This document shows positions 32,328-40,183 of a stretch of DNA of 40,183 bases, piece by piece. A program made the position numbers and the translations under genes. Origin of the DNA: an uncultured Fibrobacter sp. (lineage in GTDB: Bacteria > Fibrobacterota > Fibrobacteria > Fibrobacterales > Fibrobacteraceae); NCBI GenBank assembly GCA_946414075.1, contig CAMKNA010000020.1:1-40183 (forward strand), in the 5' to 3' direction. Below the pieces are notes generated by a model that did not search any database, was not told where the DNA came from, and was given only the letters and a program-made list of their open reading frames with translations. Position 1 is the first letter of the stretch; each line of letters opens with the position of its first letter.

Positions 32328-35123
32328 CTAGAATCCTTGGCCAATCACAAAGTTGAATTCCATGTCTCCCACTTCGGTACGCTGCAAGCCCGAATATGTC
32401 TCTCCCACATCTAGCGGCCAGGCGAAATCAAAGCCGATGATACCAAGCATTGGCACCACCACGCGGAAACCGAAACCGTAATCCTTCTTCAAGCTGGTGG
32501 GATCCCATTCATTCAAAGGATTGCGGCTAGGCTTGGGCACCTTAGTCCTTGGGTTATAGCGTTCACCGAACACATTACCGGCATCAAAGAAGAATGGCAG
32601 CAAATAGAAGGTCTGGGGCACCACCGCCAACTGGAGTTCGGCACCCATGTACTGGAAGCTGCGACCCAGACGACGATACCCGATAGAACCAGAACTATAG
32701 CCGCGCATCATGCCTTCATAGCCAAGAACGCCGCCCATGGTGTAAAGAGTCCTATACTGCAGCTGGTCGCCAAAGATGACGCCATACTCGTTGGTAAGGG
32801 CGATTGCCAGGCGGTCCCTGAACAGGGGGAACCACCACTTGATGGTAAGCTCCGTCTTAACAAATTCGAAATCGCTATACAAGGCATCGTCCGCCACCTG
32901 GACATCCAGCACATAGCGAGACCCTTCCGTGGGGAACTGCGGTAAGTTCTTGTCGTCACGAATCAGGCGGAAGTTCACCGCCGACTCCAGACCGGTATAA
33001 ACAACATAACTGCCATCGATATTGGGTCCTTGCTTGTTCATGAGCCAGCTATAACCAACCTGTCCATAGAAGTAGTCATCGGGCCACTTGAGACGTTTTC
33101 CCACATAGACCTGGCCGCCATAACGGGTGATGTCCGGGTCATCGTAGTCGCTCATGTTCCACCAGCTATAGCTAAGGCTCGTTCCCACCGTAATGGGCTT
33201 ATCCAAGAACCAGGGTTCCTGGAAGCTAATGGCGGCACTTTTCTTATCCATACCGTATTCTACACTGAAGGACGCCGCCTGCCCGTTACCCATACAGCAG
33301 TTGGGAATAGAAACGCTAGCCGTACCCACAAGTCCATCGCTCTGGCTGTAGGACACACCCAGGCTGAACTGACCCGTACCCGCTTCCTTCTCTTGTACAG
33401 TGAATTCCAAGTCCACTTCCTGGTCTCCCAGCGGCTTGATATCGGGGTTAACCATATCGAAGTAGTTCAACTGCATGATTTCACGCCAGCTGCGTTCCAG
33501 AGAAGACTGCCGGTATGTATCACCCGGATACAGGCGGACCTCACGGCGAATCACCTTCTCATTCGTTTTGGTATTGCCGCGGATATAGACCTTATGGATA
33601 GAGGCCGGTAGCCCTTCTGTCATGCGGAATGTGATGTTCACCACGGAATCATTCACGAAGGTCCGTTCTTCTTCAAACGAAGCAAAGATGTATCCGTCTT
33701 CACGGTAGGAGTTCAGAATGGCCTTACGGGAATCGTCATACTTGTACTGGTCAAAGACTTCTCCACTATCCAGGCGGAACGCATAATTCAGAATCGCATC
33801 ATCCAAGACCTTATTATCGGTAAAGTGGACATTGCCCATGTAGTACTTACGGCCTTCTATCATGGAAATGTGTATGCAGATGGCGCTGGATGTGTGAATG
33901 TTATCGTACTTGTTGAGCGCAGGGAACATGTCCTCAATCATGTAGCGGACAAGGAGCTTTTCCTCATAAGGACGCAACTTTTTCAGATTTTTGAGAGAAT
34001 CAATTTTGGGGTTGTTGAACTTGCGACCCGCCACAATCTTCAACCATTCCTTGCGGGACTTTTCGTAACGGATGATGTCGTTGATAAGCTTTAGGGCATC
34101 CTCTTCAGACTTGACCTGAGGTAGTGGACGGGACACAAATCCATGAGCCCCCACTCGTTCATTACGGAAATAGTGCGTCACCTCCATGGTAGGCTTACCT
34201 GCCATCTTGGCCATAGCGGTCGCCGTATCTCCCATAGCCCTGTTCAACTGATCGTAGAGCAGCTGTAGGGATTCCCCGACAGGCACCATTCTTCCCAAGT
34301 AGAACAGGCAGCTGGAATCCGGCAGGTACTCAGCCCGGTAATCCGTAAGTTCCGCATCTAGATAACCAAAATGGCGAATGGCGTTCAGCACCGTGTCGCG
34401 GTCAGCTTCGAAAACGGTCTCCTTGAATTCACCGCCTCCCCACCACTGGTCCAACTTGGTCAGCATATGCTCCATGATGTCTTCGGCGGGCACGTTGTCG
34501 TTACCCTGGATATCGAACTGGCGGACCTTGACCTTTTCCCCTTCACGGACAATGAAGGTCACCTGGTTCTTGTTCTCATCAACAGCCGTTTCACGGTAGC
34601 CCACTTCGGCCAGCAGGTAGCCCTCGGAGTGGTAGTAGTCTATCATGGCCTGGCGGTCCCGTTCCAGCTGGCTCTTGCTGTAGACCTGGCCGGGAATCAT
34701 ACGGATTTTCAAGCGCAAATCTTCCTCGGCAATTTCATCACAGCCGTCGATAATGGCCGTATCCAGGGCAGGAAGTTCCTTAATCTTGAAAATCAAGTCC
34801 ACATCGGAACCGTCGCCTACATAGTCCACCCAGGCAGTCACATCGTCAAAAAGTCCCGACTCATAGAGACTCGTCACCGCCCCCTGAACCTTTTCGGAAA
34901 GAACGGCAGGGGCAAAGCTTTGCCCATCCCTAATGCCAATCCTGCTAAGGATGGACCGTTCATCCATATGCTGGTTACCTTCCACACGAACCTTGTGGAC
35001 TTTGTTTTCCGCCATATAGTTGGCAGACATTTTGGACATGTCCAAAAGCTGGGCCGAAGCAATACCCACAAAAAAGAAGAGCAAATAAACAACGCGAAGG
35101 CGCAGAATAGACCTACCTATCAA
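32328..35123 (-). CDS. bamA: Outer-membrane assembly factor BamA
   Basis: POTRA domains at the N-terminus (first at VHKVRVEGNQHMDERSILSR) and a C-terminal Omp85 barrel with the MRGYSSGSIGYRRLG loop-6 motif and terminal Phe (FNFVIGQGF) identify BamA, which inserts barrel proteins into the outer membrane. At about 930 residues it is longer than the usual 800. The extra length falls between the third and fourth POTRA domains (roughly 270-400), including a charged segment, RKEWLKIVAGRKFNNPKIDSLKN. There is no ATG ahead of the signal peptide. TTG 35123 gives MIGRSILRLRVVYLLFFFVGIASAQ, a good signal peptide. A longer TTG start at 35192 is possible. Neither has a clear Shine-Dalgarno sequence. ompH follows in the same unit. 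Confidence 0.93.
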   Translation of the reverse strand: MIGRSILRLRVVYLLFFFVGIASAQLLDMSKMSANYMAENKVHKVRVEGNQHMDERSILSRIGIRDGQSFAPAVLSEKVQGAVTSLYESGLFDDVTAWVDYVGDGSDVDLIFKIKELPALDTAIIDGCDEIAEEDLRLKIRMIPGQVYSKSQLERDRQAMIDYYHSEGYLLAEVGYRETAVDENKNQVTFIVREGEKVKVRQFDIQGNDNVPAEDIMEHMLTKLDQWWGGGEFKETVFEADRDTVLNAIRHFGYLDAELTDYRAEYLPDSSCLFYLGRMVPVGESLQLLYDQLNRAMGDTATAMAKMAGKPTMEVTHYFRNERVGAHGFVSRPLPQVKSEEDALKLINDIIRYEKSRKEWLKIVAGRKFNNPKIDSLKNLKKLRPYEEKLLVRYMIEDMFPALNKYDNIHTSSAICIHISMIEGRKYYMGNVHFTDNKVLDDAILNYAFRLDSGEVFDQYKYDDSRKAILNSYREDGYIFASFEEERTFVNDSVVNITFRMTEGLPASIHKVYIRGNTKTNEKVIRREVRLYPGDTYRQSSLERSWREIMQLNYFDMVNPDIKPLGDQEVDLEFTVQEKEAGTGQFSLGVSYSQSDGLVGTASVSIPNCCMGNGQAASFSVEYGMDKKSAAISFQEPWFLDKPITVGTSLSYSWWNMSDYDDPDITRYGGQVYVGKRLKWPDDYFYGQVGYSWLMNKQGPNIDGSYVVYTGLESAVNFRLIRDDKNLPQFPTEGSRYVLDVQVADDALYSDFEFVKTELTIKWWFPLFRDRLAIALTNEYGVIFGDQLQYRTLYTMGGVLGYEGMMRGYSSGSIGYRRLGRSFQYMGAELQLAVVPQTFYLLPFFFDAGNVFGERYNPRTKVPKPSRNPLNEWDPTSLKKDYGFGFRVVVPMLGIIGFDFAWPLDVGETYSGLQRTEVGDMEFNFVIGQGF

Positions 35124-35369
35124 TTCAAAAAAAACAAAATTCTGCCCAAAAATACAAAAATAGCGGGGTTTTAAACCACTTGACCGTTTCAAAAGTTGGT
35201 TAAAAGGCGCCTTAGCATCCTTCTATTTTACATTTTTCGTCAAACGGAAAAAATTCTCTAGTCTATCCAAAATTTTTCATTATTTCTGGCATTTTTTTGA
35301 AGAAAAAAAGATAAATTCTAGTCCGAAACTTTCCAAACAAGGTCCAAGAGACCACCATCTGAGGTTTTT
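35124..35369. other. Divergent spacer between bamA and paaK
   Basis: AT-rich spacer with no convincing gene or structured RNA. It should hold promoters for both directions, but I cannot place -35/-10 pairs with confidence. GAGG at 35360-35363 is the Shine-Dalgarno site for paaK. Confidence 0.5.
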
Positions 35370-36707
35370 ATGCTAACCACCGCCTGGAATGACGAAGAAA
35401 ACAAGGTCCTGCCCGAAATGGCCCTGGACTTCATGCCCGAAGAAAAGCTCCGCGAACTGCAGCTGCAGAGGCTCCGTGCCACCGTGAAGCTCGCCTACGA
35501 GAAAGTCCCCCTGTTCCGTGAACGCATGGACGAGAAGGGTGTAAAGCCCGAAGATATCAAGACGCTCTCCGACATCAAGAAGGTTCCCTTCAGCATGAAG
35601 AAGGACTTGCGGGATACCTACCCCTATGGCCTTTTCGCTGTCGACCTGAGCGAGGTTGTCCGTCTCCACGCCAGTTCCGGCACCACAGGCAAGCCCATCG
35701 TGGTGGGCTACACCAAGGAAGACATGGAAGTCTGGGCCCAGGTGGTCAAGCGTGGACTTTTGGCCTGCGGATTTAGAAGCACCGACATCGTGCAGAATTT
35801 CTACGGCTACGGTCTGTTTACCGGCGGACTCGGCATCCACGGCGGTTTTGAAGCCCTGGGCGCCACGGTGATTCCCATTAGTGGAGGTAACACTGAACGC
35901 CAGGTCATGCTCATGAAGGACTTCGGGGTCACCGCCGTGGGCGGGACTCCCAGCTATTTCGTCCGCATTATCGACGTGGCCGAAAAGATGGGCGTGGACC
36001 TGTCCAAGCTGAATGTCAAACGCGGTATCTTCGGGGCGGAACCCTGGAGCGACGGCATGCGCGACTACATCGAGGAAAAGACCGGCATCAAGGCTTACGA
36101 CATTTACGGGCTTTCTGAAATCGTTGGGCCGGGTGTGGGTTGCGAATGCGAATGCCGCGACGGCATCCACATCTTCGAAGACCATTTCTACCCCGAAATC
36201 ATCGACCCCGAAACACTGGAACCCCTGCCCGACGGCGAAGAAGGCGAACTGGTCATCAGCACCCTCAGCAAGAAGGCAATGCCCATACTTCGCTACCGTA
36301 CCCGCGACATCACCGCCATCGAAAAGACGAAGTGCAAATGCGGCCGTACCATCCGCCGTATCCGCCGTATTGGCCGCCGTAGCGACGACATGATCATCAT
36401 GCGCGGTGTGAATGTGTTCCCAAGCCAGATCGAAACAGCCCTTCTCCGTGCCGAAAAGGCCCTGCCCCACTACCAGATTGTTCTGGACACCAAGAACAAC
36501 ATGGACACTCTAGAAGTGAAGGTGGAAGTTTCCCGCGACATGGTGAGCGACTCCATGGGCGCCATGGAACAGCTGAACAAGAAGTTCAAGCATTCCATCG
36601 AACAGATTCTCGGCATTTCCGTCATCGTCACCCTGTGCGAACCGGATTCCCTGCCCCGCAGCGAAGGCAAGGCAAAGAGGGTGATTGACAACAGGAAGAA
36701 GATGTAA
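35370..36707 (+). CDS. paaK: Phenylacetate-CoA ligase
   Basis: The 445-residue adenylate-forming ligase activates phenylacetate or a related aryl acid to its CoA thioester. The family opening is about 30-50 (RLRATVKLAYEKVPLFRERM). The nucleotide-binding motif is HASSGTTGKPIVVGYT (about 99-114). FGAEPWSDGMRDYIEE and AYDIYGLSEIVGPGVG carry the middle signatures, and RRIGRRSDDMIIMRGVNVFPSQIE the C-terminal hinge. GAGG lies 6 bases before the ATG. It is followed 11 bases later by an ACT-domain gene, the pairing seen in anaerobes where the enzyme serves aryl-acid use or salvage into aromatic amino acids. Codon use is strongly biased, suggesting high expression. Confidence 0.95.
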   Translation: MLTTAWNDEENKVLPEMALDFMPEEKLRELQLQRLRATVKLAYEKVPLFRERMDEKGVKPEDIKTLSDIKKVPFSMKKDLRDTYPYGLFAVDLSEVVRLHASSGTTGKPIVVGYTKEDMEVWAQVVKRGLLACGFRSTDIVQNFYGYGLFTGGLGIHGGFEALGATVIPISGGNTERQVMLMKDFGVTAVGGTPSYFVRIIDVAEKMGVDLSKLNVKRGIFGAEPWSDGMRDYIEEKTGIKAYDIYGLSEIVGPGVGCECECRDGIHIFEDHFYPEIIDPETLEPLPDGEEGELVISTLSKKAMPILRYRTRDITAIEKTKCKCGRTIRRIRRIGRRSDDMIIMRGVNVFPSQIETALLRAEKALPHYQIVLDTKNNMDTLEVKVEVSRDMVSDSMGAMEQLNKKFKHSIEQILGISVIVTLCEPDSLPRSEGKAKRVIDNRKKM

Positions 36708-36718
36708 GGAGGTACAAC

Positions 36719-37150
36719 ATGAAGATCCCGCAAGTTTCCGTATTCGTTTCCAACAGGCCCGGCCGTTTGCAGACCGTATGCCGCTCCCTGGCTGACGCAG
36801 GCGTGAACCTGCTTTCGCTGACCCTTGCTGACTCTGGCGAATTCGGGCTTATCCGCCTTATCGTGAACACCCCCGAAAAAGCGGTGGATGTGCTGGCCAA
36901 GGCGGGTCTTAGCGCCACTATTACTGATGTGGTGGCCTGCCCCGTAAATGCCGCCATCGGCGGCCTTGCCGAACTGCTCTCCACTGCAGTGGGCAGCCAG
37001 CAGATCGACTACATGTACGCCTACCCCTCTACCCTGAACGGATCCAATATCATGATCCTCCGCTTCCAGGACACGGATAAGGCTATCGAAGCCCTGAAGG
37101 CAACCAACTTCAAGGCGATCAGTAAAGAAGAACTGTTCAAGAACACCTAA
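36719..37150 (+). CDS. Tandem ACT-domain protein linked to paaK
   Basis: The 143-residue protein consists of two ACT-like units (about 3-70 and 72-143), with VSVFVSNRPGRLQTVCRSLADAGVNLLSLTLAD as the first ligand-binding turn. ACT domains bind amino acids and regulate enzymes. Here the ligand may be an aromatic amino acid or an aryl acid sensed to regulate the neighbouring ligase, which is inference from linkage. A strong Shine-Dalgarno sequence, AAGGAGG (36706-36712), overlaps the end of paaK. Confidence 0.9.
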   Translation: MKIPQVSVFVSNRPGRLQTVCRSLADAGVNLLSLTLADSGEFGLIRLIVNTPEKAVDVLAKAGLSATITDVVACPVNAAIGGLAELLSTAVGSQQIDYMYAYPSTLNGSNIMILRFQDTDKAIEALKATNFKAISKEELFKNT

Positions 37151-37164
37151 ACCATTAGGCTATT

Positions 37165-37716
37165 TTGAATTATCTCTCCGTAATTCTCATTGCGGTTATC
37201 GAGGCCATGGATTGCTTTGCCGTGGCCACTTCTATTGGGCTTGGGCGCTCGGGAGTGTCTCGGCTGAAAGCCCTTGTCCTTGCACTGTCCTTTGGTTTTT
37301 TCCAGGGGGGTATGACCCTTCTGGGCTTTTTCTCTGGAACCCTGGCAAGGCATTGGATTCACGACCTTGGTTCAATTATCGCCTGTGCCATTCTTTGCAT
37401 TCTGGGGGCAAAATTTATCTGGGAATCCTTTTGCAAGAAAGGGGAACAGAAAAAAATTGCGGATCTCGGTTTCACAAGCATCACACTTCTATCCCTTGCC
37501 ACAAGCATCGATGCCCTTACCATCGGCATTTCCTTTGCCTTTGTGGAAATCGACATCGCCTTTGCCACAACGGTCATTTCCCTAGCGGCTCTCCTGTTCG
37601 GGATTCTGGGTTTTGAACTTGGCAACCGTGCCGCAAAATTCTTTAAGACCAGTCTGCCCCAAGTTTTTGCAGGAATCATCCTGATTGCCATTGGAATCAA
37701 GTTCCTAATTGCCTAA
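37165..37716 (+). CDS. mntP: Manganese efflux pump MntP
   Basis: The 183-residue integral membrane protein has six hydrophobic helices. Two conserved acidic motifs, one per half, match the MntP (YebN) family: EAMDCFAVATSIGLG near 13-27 and TSIDALTIGISFAF in the second half. It exports manganese. The start must be TTG 37165 (MNYLSVILIAVIEAMD). The next ATG lies inside the first conserved motif. No riboswitch of the manganese-sensing type fits in the 14-base gap after the ACT gene, so it is probably read from upstream. Confidence 0.92.
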   Translation: MNYLSVILIAVIEAMDCFAVATSIGLGRSGVSRLKALVLALSFGFFQGGMTLLGFFSGTLARHWIHDLGSIIACAILCILGAKFIWESFCKKGEQKKIADLGFTSITLLSLATSIDALTIGISFAFVEIDIAFATTVISLAALLFGILGFELGNRAAKFFKTSLPQVFAGIILIAIGIKFLIA

Positions 37717-37727
37717 AGGTTAAAGAG

Positions 37728-38633
37728 ATGAGCCTTAATTCAAACCGCATGGACGCCTACTTGGCCTTCTTGGGGGTGGAAAGGAATCTTTCCCCCAAGA
37801 CCATCCAGAGCTACCAGGAGGATCTGCGGCATTTTGTGGGCTGGCTCGATGGCAACAAGATTGACTTGAAAGACCTGACTCCCCCAAAACTGGATGACTT
37901 TCTAACACTCATCGCGGGGCAAGCGGACTATTCCCCCACATCGGTAGCACGGCATTTTTCCAGCCTTCGCGGGTTCCTCAAGTACATGGAACAGCAGAAG
38001 GAATACGGCTACAGTACCGAATCCATGCTAGCCACTCCGAGACTCGGCCACTACCTGCCGGAATACCTGACCCGTGAAGAAGTGGACAGCGTTTTCGAGA
38101 GTGCCGCGGGCGGCAAGAACCCCCTTAGGGATACGGCACTGTTCGAACTAATGTACAGCGCGGGACTCCGCATTTCGGAAGCACTGGGCATTAAGCTTTC
38201 GCAATTGGACTTGGACAACGAATGGCTCACGCCTATAGGCAAGGGCAACAAGCAACGCCTGATCCCCTTGGGCGCTAAGGCAAAAGAGAATCTAAAAGCG
38301 TGGATCAAGGATGAAGAACACGGTCGGCCAAGCACAAATCCGACTACAGACAACATAATATTAAACGCAAAAGGCAAGCCAATGAGCCGTATGGGGGCCT
38401 GGAAGATCGTGCAGCAGCACACGGCCCACCTGACCAAGCAGGTATCGCCCCACACCTTCCGCCACAGTTTTGCCACCCACTGCCTGGAGGCAGGCATGGA
38501 CCTGCGCGTGTTGCAGGAACTGCTGGGCCACGCCGACATCAGCACCACGCAAATTTATACGCACATCGACAAGGAATTTATCAAGCAGGAACACAGGCAG
38601 TTCCACCCTAGAGAAAGGAGCGAAAAACATTGA
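37728..38633 (+). CDS. xerD: Tyrosine recombinase XerC/XerD-like
   Basis: The 301-residue site-specific recombinase has a SAM-like N-terminal domain (about 5-90). The catalytic domain has all expected residues: Arg148 (SAGLRISE), the Lys in GKGNKQR (about 172), His242 and Arg245 (HTFRHSFATH), His268 (LGHADI) and Tyr277 (IYTHI). Length and architecture fit the housekeeping Xer proteins that resolve chromosome dimers at dif, rather than a phage integrase. No attachment sites or mobile-element genes surround it. Whether it is C or D cannot be told from the sequence alone. A TTGA overlap joins it to the GH8 gene. Confidence 0.9.
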   Translation: MSLNSNRMDAYLAFLGVERNLSPKTIQSYQEDLRHFVGWLDGNKIDLKDLTPPKLDDFLTLIAGQADYSPTSVARHFSSLRGFLKYMEQQKEYGYSTESMLATPRLGHYLPEYLTREEVDSVFESAAGGKNPLRDTALFELMYSAGLRISEALGIKLSQLDLDNEWLTPIGKGNKQRLIPLGAKAKENLKAWIKDEEHGRPSTNPTTDNIILNAKGKPMSRMGAWKIVQQHTAHLTKQVSPHTFRHSFATHCLEAGMDLRVLQELLGHADISTTQIYTHIDKEFIKQEHRQFHPRERSEKH

Positions 38634-40045
38634 AAAGTCTTTTTATAACAAAAAAAATTTCAGTTCCCATAGGCATCCTTTTTTCTTTGGGAGCCCTATT
38701 TGGTTTATTCGCATGTAGCAACGCATCTTCTCTTGAGGCTTCGGAAGATTTGAACAATCCGTCAGATACACCCTCCTTAGCTTCCCCCAACACGACATCG
38801 CCTTCAACATGGGTGTCTCCGGTGGCTCTCGCATCGACAGCGAATATCAACTATAGCCTCGCTATTTACCAGGCTTGGAAGCCTTTCCATTTTGTGAACA
38901 TGGAAGACGAAGCTGTCTATTATCCGGATTTGGCTCCGGATTTTGGTGAAGTGTTCTCTGCGGCATATCAGCCGGCAGGTCGTGTCTTGTGGTCTGCCCA
39001 GACGACGGGTTACTACAAGTCTCGTTGTAACGACGCCGAAACGACGATTTCTTCCCTGAGGTATCGTGCATGTACCGTGTCCGAAGGTATCGGTTATGGT
39101 ATGCTTCTTACCTTGGTCAATGGTGATGACGATGCGTTCATTCGCCTGTGGAACTACTCCAGGGCTTTCCGTGAATACAACTCTACGTCGACGACCAAGA
39201 GGTATTTGACTCCGTGGATCACCTATAGCTTCCATTACGACGATATCGACCTTTCTAGTGCAACCGATGCCGATCTCGATATTGCAACGTCGCTTATCTT
39301 GATGTACTACAAGACTGGTCAGCAGGCCTTCCTCGACGATGCGAAGAACATCGTTAAAGCCTTGTGGAATGCCGAAGTCAACCCGGCGAACCTGTTGCTC
39401 TACTCTGGCGATACGGATGTGTGGAATGGCGGCAACGGCAGGGACCCCGTTTACAACCTGAGCTATTTCTCTCCGGTAGCACTCCGCTTGTTTGCCATGA
39501 TCGACCCTGCCCACGACTGGACTGGCGTACTCAATGCGATGTATGATTACATTGCTAAGGTGCAGGCTGCGGGTACCGGTGTGCTCCCCGACTGGAGCAA
39601 CACTGCTGGTATCGCTGCTAACCCGGATAATGGTTCTGCCGATAAGACTTACTGGACGTTCAACAAGGAATCGGTGCGTATTCCGTGGCGTATCGCTTGG
39701 GATTACTACTGGTTCCAGGATCCGAGAGCCCTGTCTGTGCTTTCGACCTTGAACACCTTTATTGCCGGCAAGTCTGGTGGCGATCCTTCTTCGAAGGCTT
39801 TGGCTGTGCAGTACTCTTGGGATCCGTCCAAGGCCGATGCGACGAACAATAATGTTGTTCCGACTCAGTGGCTTGCCGCATGGTGCGCAACGGGTATTGG
39901 CACCAACCAGGCCTGGCTTGAAAGCTGCACGAATCTTGTGAATGCGAAGTCTCTTACGAACAACAACTCCAGCTACTTCACCGACATTTTGCTCGGCTTG
40001 TATAGCGCATTGTTGAACGGCGAATTCGTAAAGCCTTTTAACTAA
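38630..40045 (+). CDS. Family 8 glycoside hydrolase lipoprotein (probable endoglucanase/xylanase)
   Basis: The 471-residue protein starts with TTG. AAAGGAG lies 9 bases upstream and ATG choices are absent before the signal sequence. The signal peptide ends in the lipobox LFAC (Cys29), and a Ser/Thr/Pro-rich linker follows (about 31-68). The catalytic domain has the GH8 proton donor Glu152 in VSEGIGYGMLL and the Asp cluster at ATDADLDIA (Asp213, Asp215). GH8 enzymes cleave cellulose, xylan, chitosan or lichenan with inversion. The substrate cannot be read here. A surface-anchored enzyme fits a plant-fibre degrader. The start overlaps the xer stop as TTGA. Codon use has more T-ending and CCG codons than xer. 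Confidence 0.9.
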   Translation: MKSLFITKKISVPIGILFSLGALFGLFACSNASSLEASEDLNNPSDTPSLASPNTTSPSTWVSPVALASTANINYSLAIYQAWKPFHFVNMEDEAVYYPDLAPDFGEVFSAAYQPAGRVLWSAQTTGYYKSRCNDAETTISSLRYRACTVSEGIGYGMLLTLVNGDDDAFIRLWNYSRAFREYNSTSTTKRYLTPWITYSFHYDDIDLSSATDADLDIATSLILMYYKTGQQAFLDDAKNIVKALWNAEVNPANLLLYSGDTDVWNGGNGRDPVYNLSYFSPVALRLFAMIDPAHDWTGVLNAMYDYIAKVQAAGTGVLPDWSNTAGIAANPDNGSADKTYWTFNKESVRIPWRIAWDYYWFQDPRALSVLSTLNTFIAGKSGGDPSSKALAVQYSWDPSKADATNNNVVPTQWLAAWCATGIGTNQAWLESCTNLVNAKSLTNNNSSYFTDILLGLYSALLNGEFVKPFN

Positions 40046-40129
40046 AGGAACATACCTAGCTGTTAGCGAGCCCACCTTCAACTACTAAATTACTATCTTT
40101 ACCCCGTTCAAATTCAACAAGGACTCAAA

Positions 40130-40183
40130 ATGAGCAAGAATTACAAGATTGCAGTGCTTCCGGGCGACGGTATCGGCCCCGAA
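40130..40183 (+). CDS. leuB: 3-isopropylmalate dehydrogenase, N-terminal fragment (runs off window)
   Basis: Eighteen codons are visible, MSKNYKIAVLPGDGIGPE, the N-terminal signature of the isopropylmalate/isocitrate dehydrogenase family. The AVLPGDGIGPE form is most like LeuB. AAGGA lies 7 bases upstream. In leucine synthesis it oxidises 3-isopropylmalate, and with cimA it would also act on methylmalate. Isocitrate dehydrogenase cannot be excluded on 18 residues. Confidence 0.75.
   Translation, partial: MSKNYKIAVLPGDGIGPE

Noticed and set aside
35373..36470. Long minus-strand frame antisense to paaK
   Set aside because: It mirrors the strong codon bias of paaK and has no recognisable motif or start signal.
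37140..37170. Manganese (yybP-ykoY) riboswitch upstream of mntP
   Set aside because: Only 14 bases separate mntP from the preceding gene, too short for that aptamer.
37728..38633. Tyrosine recombinase as integrase of a mobile island at ssrA
   Set aside because: The gene is 10 kb from ssrA, is Xer-like in size and context, and no attachment-site duplication of the tmRNA 3' end is seen.

Overview
The window looks like chromosomal DNA of a Gram-negative anaerobe of the Fibrobacter type. This is inferred from content, since no 16S gene is present. The supporting evidence is BamA with an OmpH/Skp chaperone, several outer-membrane and lipobox proteins, a glycyl-radical activating enzyme (pflA), an anaerobic PaaK/ACT pair, citramalate synthase (cimA), a secreted family 8 glycoside hydrolase, and a tmRNA with tag ADENYALAA. 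Genes are densely packed and usually in short co-directional runs with ATGA or TTGA overlaps. Several genes seem to begin with TTG. Nothing here is phage, plasmid or CRISPR.

Layout. 1-665 is the 3' end of fusA. 873-5241 (minus) carries a compact siroheme block made of two fusion proteins, preceded by a PAS/GGDEF/EAL protein. 5331-5657 is a small membrane protein. 5727-10071 (plus) holds an acyl-CoA ligase, ssb, a four-helix membrane protein and asd. 10183-12942 (minus) holds an M29 aminopeptidase, a SprT-like protease and a YkgJ-type cysteine-cluster protein. 13068-16662 (plus) holds a TPR lipoprotein, an outer-membrane barrel and a cNMP/GGDEF protein. 16855-20972 (minus) holds hisD, cimA and an exported unknown. 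21094-22584 is a porin-like protein with a long Ala/Pro/Glu linker. 22750-22947 is a small unknown. tatD and mfd converge and overlap. ssrA lies at 27355-27711. 27757-30953 (minus) holds a Wzc-type kinase and galE. pflA, ompH and bamA follow. 35370-40045 (plus) is paaK-ACT-mntP-xer-GH8, and leuB begins at 40130.

How they fit together. The siroheme block covers four reactions, from hydroxymethylbilane to siroheme, on two polypeptides. cimA and leuB belong to the citramalate route to isoleucine. Wzc and galE serve surface polysaccharide. bamA and ompH serve outer-membrane assembly. The PaaK/ACT pair points to aryl-acid activation.

The least ordinary signals are not classical genes. (1) A two-hairpin repeat is present in three copies, each just 3' of a plus-strand gene, with stems that differ in sequence but keep pairing. 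(2) A palindrome of the VIPAKAGI type is inserted in frame in the CobA-HemD fusion and recurs after asd. (3) A 20-bp inverted repeat overlaps the 5' end of tmRNA, beside a cluster of smaller dyads. (4) The SprT-like protease starts with two adjacent sliding-clamp-binding motifs, QMDLF and QLDLF, recalling the PCNA-binding box of eukaryotic SPRTN.
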